This document shows positions 58,551 through 64,000 of a stretch of DNA of 64,000 nt, in pieces. How positions within the stretch are numbered: position 1 is the first letter of the stretch; each line of letters starts with the position of its first letter. The stretch covers positions 18,912,718-18,976,717 of the forward strand of contig NC_059507.1 in NCBI RefSeq assembly GCF_914767665.1, given 5' to 3'. The position numbers were made by a program, and so were the translations under genes. The notes beneath the pieces were generated by a model that saw only the letters and a list, made by a program, of their open reading frames with translations, searched no databases and was not told where the DNA came from. The stretch comes from Harmonia axyridis. Its lineage: Eukaryota > Arthropoda > Insecta > Coleoptera > Coccinellidae.

Positions 58551-59660
58551 ATGAATGAATTTTTGGATTTGTTGGATGAGGAGAGAGAGTTTGAGACTGA
58601 AGAGTACTGCGATTTTCGGGCATATCTTGGGGAAGTTGGGGACAGGGGAAGTTCGTTGGCTGTCATCCATTTTAATATCAGAAGTATCAATAAAAATTTT
58701 GACGAGCTCACTATCTACTTGGATGAGTTAAGGAATCATGTGGATGTAATAATTCTATCCGAAACTTGGAAGATTGAGTCGGTGAGTGACTTTTCAATAC
58801 CAGGTTACTCTACATATTATAATAATTCTAAGGTGAATCAGAACGACGGTCTATTGGTATATATCAGGGATTATATATCTGCTAATGTCGATGTAATTCC
58901 ATTAACAGAAACGAATCTAATTCAGGTTTCAATGTCAATTGATGACATTGAGATTGGAATTACAGCTTCTTATAGGTTACCTTCTATTGACACCCAAACT
59001 TATATAAATGACTTAAGTAAATACATATCTGATTTGAAAAAAAATTATGTCGACATATTCATGGATGACATTAATATTGATTTGATGGATGAGCGATCTG
59101 GTTTTGTCAGTGAATACCTCAATATACTAGCTGAAAATGGTTATTTTTCCTATATCAATTAGCCCGCCAGGGTTACCTCAAATTCAAAAAGCATAATAGA
59201 CCATATATTTGTTCGCAAACACAGTATTAACCAGAACATTCGATTGGCTTCAGCTTTGTTCCAAAACGATCTCACTGACCACTACCCAGTTACTTGAAAT
59301 TATCGGGAAAAATGAGACCTCATCACAAAGGTGAACCCAACTTATTCGAAAGTAATAATATTATAGGTTTCAATAAATTGAATATTTTCTGAAAGCTGAA
59401 AAATTGGAAGAGGTGTTGAAGAACAAAGAAACGCAGCTTTGTTACAATAAATTCATTGAAAAATTGGAATCTCATTTGAAAAAAGCCTCATGTTCTTATG
59501 TTGCACAATACAAAAAATATAAAAAAATAAAACCGTGGATTACCACTGGTCTGATTACCTCAATACGACATAGAGATCGACTGAAAAAAAAATTATTGAA
59601 TGGATATACTCGGGAGGGGGAGAAAGAATTTAAATCATACAGAAATCGATTGAATAATAT
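58551..59660 (+). pseudogene. LINE ORF2, endonuclease and linker part
   Basis: ATG at 58551. APE-type endonuclease: VIHFNIRSINKNFDEL (Asn at motif I), VIILSETW (catalytic Glu), ASYRLPS and IFMDDINIDL (usually GDFNID; the first residues are changed here). A stop at 59161 interrupts; SIIDHIFVRKHS and DLTDHYPV (the final Asp-His of the endonuclease) follow in frame. After another shift, 59404-59660 holds KPWITTGLITSIRHRDRLKK and YRNRLNNIV, the linker to RT. It is cut at 59661 by the LTR. Confidence 0.88.
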
Positions 59661-59767
59661 TGTAACGAATTCGCAAGCCCTACGCCACTGCCTCTTTCTA
59701 GAAGGTACCGGAGGCACCGAGAGCTCGATAGAAAGATCAAGACGCTTCTAGAGAGAGATGCCAGCGG

Positions 59768-61387
59768 TATACAGGGTGTTTCCTAAACATGCGGCAAAAA
59801 TTCAGGGGGTTGTTCCTTGGACTATTCTAAGAATATTTTGTCCTTTGATGATTTTTGAAAAACCTATTTGTTTCGAAGATATAGGGGAAACAAAATTTCA
59901 GATAATAACATTTTATTATGAAAAATTACATGAAAATTCAACTCAACCTACAAAAACTGTTGAAAATGACCACCTCTAGCCAGCATACAAGCATCCAATC
60001 TTCTCCTCATTGACTGCCGAACCCTTTCAAAAACACCAAGATCATTTCTTATTAAGTTACACCCAGCAATGATCCGATTTCGCGGGTCTTCCACATTTTC
60101 TACTGGAGTGGTATAAACTAATGATTTTAGATGGCCCCATAGGAAATAATCTAAGGGGTTTAAGTCCGGGGAACGAGCAGTCCATAAATGAGGTCCACCT
60201 CTTCCAATCCAGCGATCTCCGTATGTTAATGTTAAAAACTCACGAGCAACCAAACTAAAATGCGCTAGTGCACCATCGTGCATAAACCACATTGCATGTC
60301 TTATTGCCAATGGTACATCCTCCAAAAACAGAGGTAACGTTTGTTCTAAAAAGTTGCGATACACGTCCCTGGTAAGTCTTTCTGGTAAAAATATCGGCCC
60401 TATTAGGCAGTCACCCACAATACCAACCCAAACATTCAATGAGAACTGATGTTGAAAACGATCTTCAATTACCTCATGTGGATTTTCGTCGGCCCATACA
60501 TGGTTGTTATGAAAATTTCTTATTGCATTTCTTGAGAAATTCGCTTCATCGGTAAAAAGAATCAGCGTCAGTAATTGAGGAATTTGAACTAATGTGGTTA
60601 AAAGCCATTGACAAAATGCAATACGTGGGGGAAAATCAGTAGGAATAAGTGCCTGAACGCGTTGCATATGGTATGGGTATAACAAATTGTCTTTAAGAAT
60701 TTTCCAAACAGTCTTATTACTCACATTCAAAGTATTGGAAATTTTTCGAGTAGAAGTACTAGGGTCTTCTTCGATCATGTCCAGCACATTCTCTTCCAGT
60801 TCCACCGTTCTTACTGTGTTTGGTTTTCCTGGTCCCCCCATTTTTTTTCAATGCGCCTGTTTCATGCAGACGTTGATGAATATTTTGAAACAATTTTCTG
60901 TCAGGAATATTACGCCCAGGAAATCGTTCAATGTACAACCTCCTAGCTTTTAATGAATTTCCATCAGCAAGTCCATAAATGAAATGCATGTCAGTCATCT
61001 CGGTGTTTGTATAGCGATTCATAATAGTCAAAGATAAAATGTTAATTGCTAATACATCACAAAACGAATTCAAATGAAAACCGTGTTTAATCTGTATTCC
61101 TTTACCATCTGCACTTATCAATTTTTAGTCAAAAAACTGGCCGTTTTTAGTAATTGGAATGTTGTTAAACAAATTTAAAAATAAATTGTACCTACTTAGT
61201 AAACACAGTGCGGTACGCATTTTTATTTAAACTATTATTAATTTTAAAAATATGAAAAATGTTGTTCGCCCTGTATCTTCGAAACAAAGAGGTTTTTCAA
61301 AAATCATCCAAGGACAAAACATGTTTAAAATAGTCCAAGGAACAACCTCCTGAATTTTTGCCGCATGTTTAGGAAACACCCTGTATA
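59768..61387 (-). mobile_element. DD41D mariner (rosa-like), nearly intact
   Basis: Element 59770-61385 (1616 bp), flanked by TA on both sides. Terminal inverted repeats extend about 130 bp (59770-59902 and 61255-61385), starting TACAGGGTGTTTCCTAAAC. Encodes one transposase on the minus strand, split by one frameshift. Inserted in the 5' LTR, hence the youngest layer of this stack. Confidence 0.93.
59948..61022 (-). pseudogene. DD41D mariner-family transposase, one frameshift
   Basis: ATG at 61022 opens NRYTNTEMTDMHFIYGLADG, then RRLYIERFPGRNIPDRKLF, a helix-turn-helix of the DUF4817 type. Near 60841 the frame changes at an A8/G6 homopolymer pair, and the rest runs open from 60841 to 59948: STRKISNTLNVSNKTVWKIL (second HTH), LILFTDEANF (first Asp), MWFMHDGALAHFS (second Asp) and SPDLNPLDYFLWGHLK (third Asp, the one before YFLW). 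Counting by eye gives 41 residues between the second and third Asp, the spacing of the rosa branch. All three catalytic residues are kept. A single indel is the only visible lesion. Confidence 0.9.
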
Positions 61388-61606
61388 ACCAATCGAAGTC
61401 GCAGAGCAAGCCAGTGCGACGGAATCGGCTGTCAGTGCCGTACACTCAATTAGATATAAGTTGTAGAAATAAATTAATGTAGTAGTGAAAATAAATTAGT
61501 GTAATAGTTGAAATAAATCATCTGTAAATAGTTATTTATAGTTGTGTACCTGAAATAAATTAGTGATAGTCAGAAGTACCGATTTAATTAACCGAAAAAC
61601 GTTACA

Positions 61607-61796
61607 ATTGGTGTCAGGTGTGGGGTTCGCGTGTGTTTTCGAACCGAGAGTTAATTAAATCGTGAACATTTCTGTGGACATTATCGTGGACATTTTTTTA
61701 GTGGACATTCTCGTCAAAATTTCTGTGGACAGTAGTGTGAACATTTTTGTGACCATATTTTTTTAATGCCATTTACGAGAATCGCAGTCAAGGAAA
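61607..61796 (+). promoter_or_regulatory. Primer binding site and leader of the LTR element
   Basis: Two bases after the LTR, TGGTGTCAGGTGTGGGG (61609-61625) fits the complement of a tRNA-Leu 3' end (CCA tail read as TGG, then TGTC). The leader that follows has short degenerate repeats of GTGGACATT (about 61665-61750) and leads to an ATG at 61797 in the context GAAAATGG. Confidence 0.75.
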
Positions 61797-64000
61797 ATGG
61801 ATCAGACAACCTTGGATTTCTGTAAGCAAGCTTTTGAACAACTGACTAAGCAAGTGCAGGACTTTAAAACAGAAATAAAGGAAAGCATCAAATCGTTGAG
61901 AAATGAAACGAAGGATAATTGTAGAAGAATGATAGATAACACGAAAATGTTAGAGAATACTAGGAATGAGGTTGAATCGAAGAAACTAGAAGATCATGAA
62001 AGGAACCAGAATAATCAGGAAGTGTCAAAAATGATGGATGCTACACCAGATAGGAAAAAAGAACGTTTGCAAATGACGGAAGCCAGAAGACTGAAACTGG
62101 AAGAATACAGGGCCTTTCAGGAATTCCTGAAGAATGTTTCCAGCGTGGAGATCTGGTTGAAACAAAAGCTTCAGATAGCGGCAGATGAGAGCTATAGGGA
62201 ACCTCATAACCTGGAAAGTGAAATCCAGAAGCATTCTACATTTGAGGCAGAGGTTATGGACAGCGATGAAAGAGTGCAAAGCGTAATAAACGAGGAACAA
62301 GTGTTACTACATTCGAATCACTATGCCAAAGATGAAATAGTCATAAGGCTGAAAAAAATCAAAGAGGATTGGAAGAGACTGTTGGAACTCAAGCAGATCA
62401 AACGGGAAAAGCTGAACGAGGCATATCAAGCACTGCTCCTCAGGAGGTCCGTCGAAGAGTTTGAGGTTTGGCTAGGTGAAGTCGAGATTCAAGTTAGTAA
62501 CGATTTCGGAAACGACTTGGCTTCAGACAACAACATCCTAAGATGCCACTCCGCTTTGGAAAATGACTACCAACAGCACATAGAGAACTACGAGAGCATC
62601 ACCGAGATAGATGAGGAGGTACAGTGGTTGAGCGACAGGAAATCGCTGGCAGCGTCTTTGGACCTGGGTATCAGTCTTACCGCGGTCCAGAGCTTACAGA
62701 AAAAGTATCGGACGCTGGAGGTCGAGCTGAACTCAAGGGAACACATCGTGAAAAGTTTGATGGATAGGGCGGTCAACATGATGAGATCCGGTCATGAGTT
62801 CTCCAATGATATCAGTGAGAAGGGAAAGAATTGGAGAATCGATTTGTGATGGTGAGGGATATGGCCAGTGTAAAGATGTTGAGGTTGCAAGATGCCCTTG
62901 AATCGGAAAAGTTTTACGAGGAGAGTTCAGAAGCTGAGGCCTGGATTGATGACAAGTTGTTGGCTATGGCAACAAGTGAGGTTGGTAGAGATGAGATTTC
63001 CATTCAGATGTTGCAGGGAGAGCTGAGTATAATAACTGCTGAAGTTGAAGCTTACCAGGAAACGATCGATAAATTATCCCAGAGATGTTGCCATCTTGTG
63101 GGAAGAGAGCACTACGATGCAGATAACATCAAGAAAAGAGAGGAAGAAATAGTGCACCAGTTCAAGAAGTTACGTCAGCTAGTAGCTCAGAGGGAAGTTT
63201 CCTTCTCTGAAGCCTTCCAGTATTTCGGGTTCCTCCAAGAGTGCACCAAGCTCCAAGAATGGATCAAGGACCAGATGATCAATTCCAAAATTGAAAAGCA
63301 TGGAGTTGATGTCGAGCATGTGGAACTTCTAATTCATGCCTTCGACACTTTTTACGCTAGTTTAATGAATAGCGAGGCAAGGCTCCAATCATGTGTAATC
63401 AGTGGAAATGCTCTGATAGAAGATAAATGCAGATATAGCGCCAAGATCCAGGAGAAAATGATTGAGGTCCAGACTCAATGGAAGGATCTCTTGGAGCTGG
63501 TAAACGGTCTGAATGAACTCTTGGTCGAAGCAAAACAGGTGCATATGTTCGATAGAAGAGCTGAAGAAATAATCACTTGGATAAGCGAGAGAGAGCTTGA
63601 CTTGTGCTACGATACCAATAGTCAAGACTCGGAAAGTAACCAAGATTTGCTCAGAAAACCTCAGACTTTCGAAGGCGAGTTGGAAGTGATCGAGGACAAG
63701 GCGAACTTTATAGAGCAAGAGGCCAAGAAACTTGTCGAGGAATTCCCAGATACGAATGAGCACGTTGACAGCAAGAAGGAAGATACGCTGGAAGCTTACA
63801 AATATCTTGTTGTGTGCGCAGAGAGGAAGAAATATAACTTGCAGCAATTGGAACCATCCCGAGTTTATAAAAACCAAGACATTGACGAGAAGATCGAAAT
63901 CCTGGAGTTTGGATAAGGGACCTGGGAGAAGCGAGTCTTGCAAGTGGAAGATCCGATCGGGAGGCATTGCGACTTCGAGGAGAGGATCAAAGTTCAAGAG
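61797..64000 (+). pseudogene. Gag-like N-terminus fused to spectrin repeats
   Basis: From ATG 61797, residues 1-90 are charged and coiled-coil-like (DQTTLDFCKQAFEQLTKQV), in the position and style of an LTR-element gag start. From about residue 98 the text is spectrin: FQEFLKNVSSVEIWLKQKL, DESYREPHNLESEIQKH, AVQSLQKKYRTLEVEL, then VRDMASVKMLRLQDALES, HYDADNIKKREEEIVHQFK, VDVEHVELLIHAF and AKQVHMFDRRAEEIITW. Helix-A tryptophans fall at nt 62154, 62469, 62625, 62942, 63260 and 63578; normal spacing is about 318 nt. So about 53 codons are deleted within repeat 2 (near 62605), one base is lost near 62818, and a stop occurs at 63914 before spectrin-like text resumes (IGRHCDFEERIKVQE). No introns in 2 kb and GC above the flanks: a processed copy. 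Most like beta-heavy spectrin (karst), from memory. It continues past the window. Confidence 0.85.

Larger units (their letters stand above)
57480..59660 (+). mobile_element. CR1/Jockey-type LINE, interrupted at its 3' side
   Basis: ORF1 at about 57490-58230 and ORF2 from 58551. ORF2 stops at the linker after the endonuclease because an LTR retroelement has inserted at 59661. The RT and 3' end would lie beyond the window, past the 3' LTR. Several frameshifts and stops are already present. Confidence 0.85.
59661..61606 (+). mobile_element. 5' LTR of an LTR retroelement, split by mariner
   Basis: Starts TGTAACG at 59661 and ends CGTTACA at 61606, a 7-bp perfect inverted end of the TG...CA type. 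Excluding the mariner at 59770-61385 it is about 330 bp. It begins exactly where LINE ORF2 homology stops, which sets the left border. Immediately after it lies a primer binding site. The 3' LTR is outside the window, so the duplication of the target cannot be tested here. Confidence 0.85.

Noticed and set aside
63389..63997. 202-codon minus ORF opposite the spectrin array
   Set aside because: Antisense shadow of the spectrin coding sequence.
1..64000. tRNA, rRNA or CRISPR features
   Set aside because: No cloverleaf with a GGTTCGANTCC-type B box, no rRNA text and no spaced direct repeats were seen.

Overview
The window is AT-rich eukaryotic DNA and reads as a repeat-dense insect region. The transposon families (Tc1, mariner, Helitron, P-like, Penelope-like, Jockey/CR1-type LINEs, BEL/Pao) and the spliceosomal exons fit an arthropod. 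A beetle, perhaps a ladybird, is my guess from the feel of the repeats; this is inference only. There is no operon or other bacterial feature, and I see no tRNA, rRNA or CRISPR array.

Layout. 1-5.2 kb: decayed LINE, inverted-repeat elements and a GC-richer island. 6.05-7.89 kb: a Tc1 element with both TIRs, whose transposase is split by a 253-bp GC-rich SINE-like insertion; a second copy of that insertion lies just downstream. 8.2-10.4 kb: a hAT-like repeat and a Jockey-type LINE tail. 11-12.5 kb: a mariner corpse between long inverted repeats. 14.3-15.3 kb: a broken copy of an insect multicopy gene. 18.7-19.1 kb: a foldback element. 21.0-23.6 kb: a non-autonomous element with perfect 8-bp target duplications, containing an A-B-A'-B' double inverted repeat. 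24.0-25.6 kb: a Helitron with both termini but only a helicase fragment. 26.9-29.7 kb: a second copy of the 8.2-kb repeat, opened by a Penelope-like element and a further repeat. 30-42 kb: mostly non-coding, with MITEs, a perfect 54-nt hairpin, a BEL/Pao scrap and a tandem repeat. 43.1-44.7 kb: the only spliced host-like gene, on the minus strand and apparently missing exons. 45-54.6 kb: MITEs, a second Penelope-like element and several palindrome-cored repeats. 55.9-64 kb: LINE scrap, P-element-like scrap, then a LINE broken by an LTR retroelement, whose LTR is itself broken by a nearly intact DD41D mariner.

The most notable locus is at the right edge. Behind a complete 5' LTR (59661-61606) and a tRNA-Leu-like primer binding site, an ATG at 61797 opens a reading frame that starts with about 90 gag-like residues. 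It then runs into a long intronless array of spectrin repeats, probably beta-heavy spectrin (karst-type), to the window edge. The conserved repeat tryptophans are spaced 315, 156, 317, 318 and 318 nt apart, which exposes one ~53-codon deletion and one 1-nt frameshift. This looks like a retroelement that captured a host cytoskeletal mRNA and has since partly decayed.

A second theme is a shared TACAGGGTG terminus on many non-autonomous repeats, identical to the ends of the DD41D mariner, and a group of short palindrome-cored repeats in several unrelated versions.
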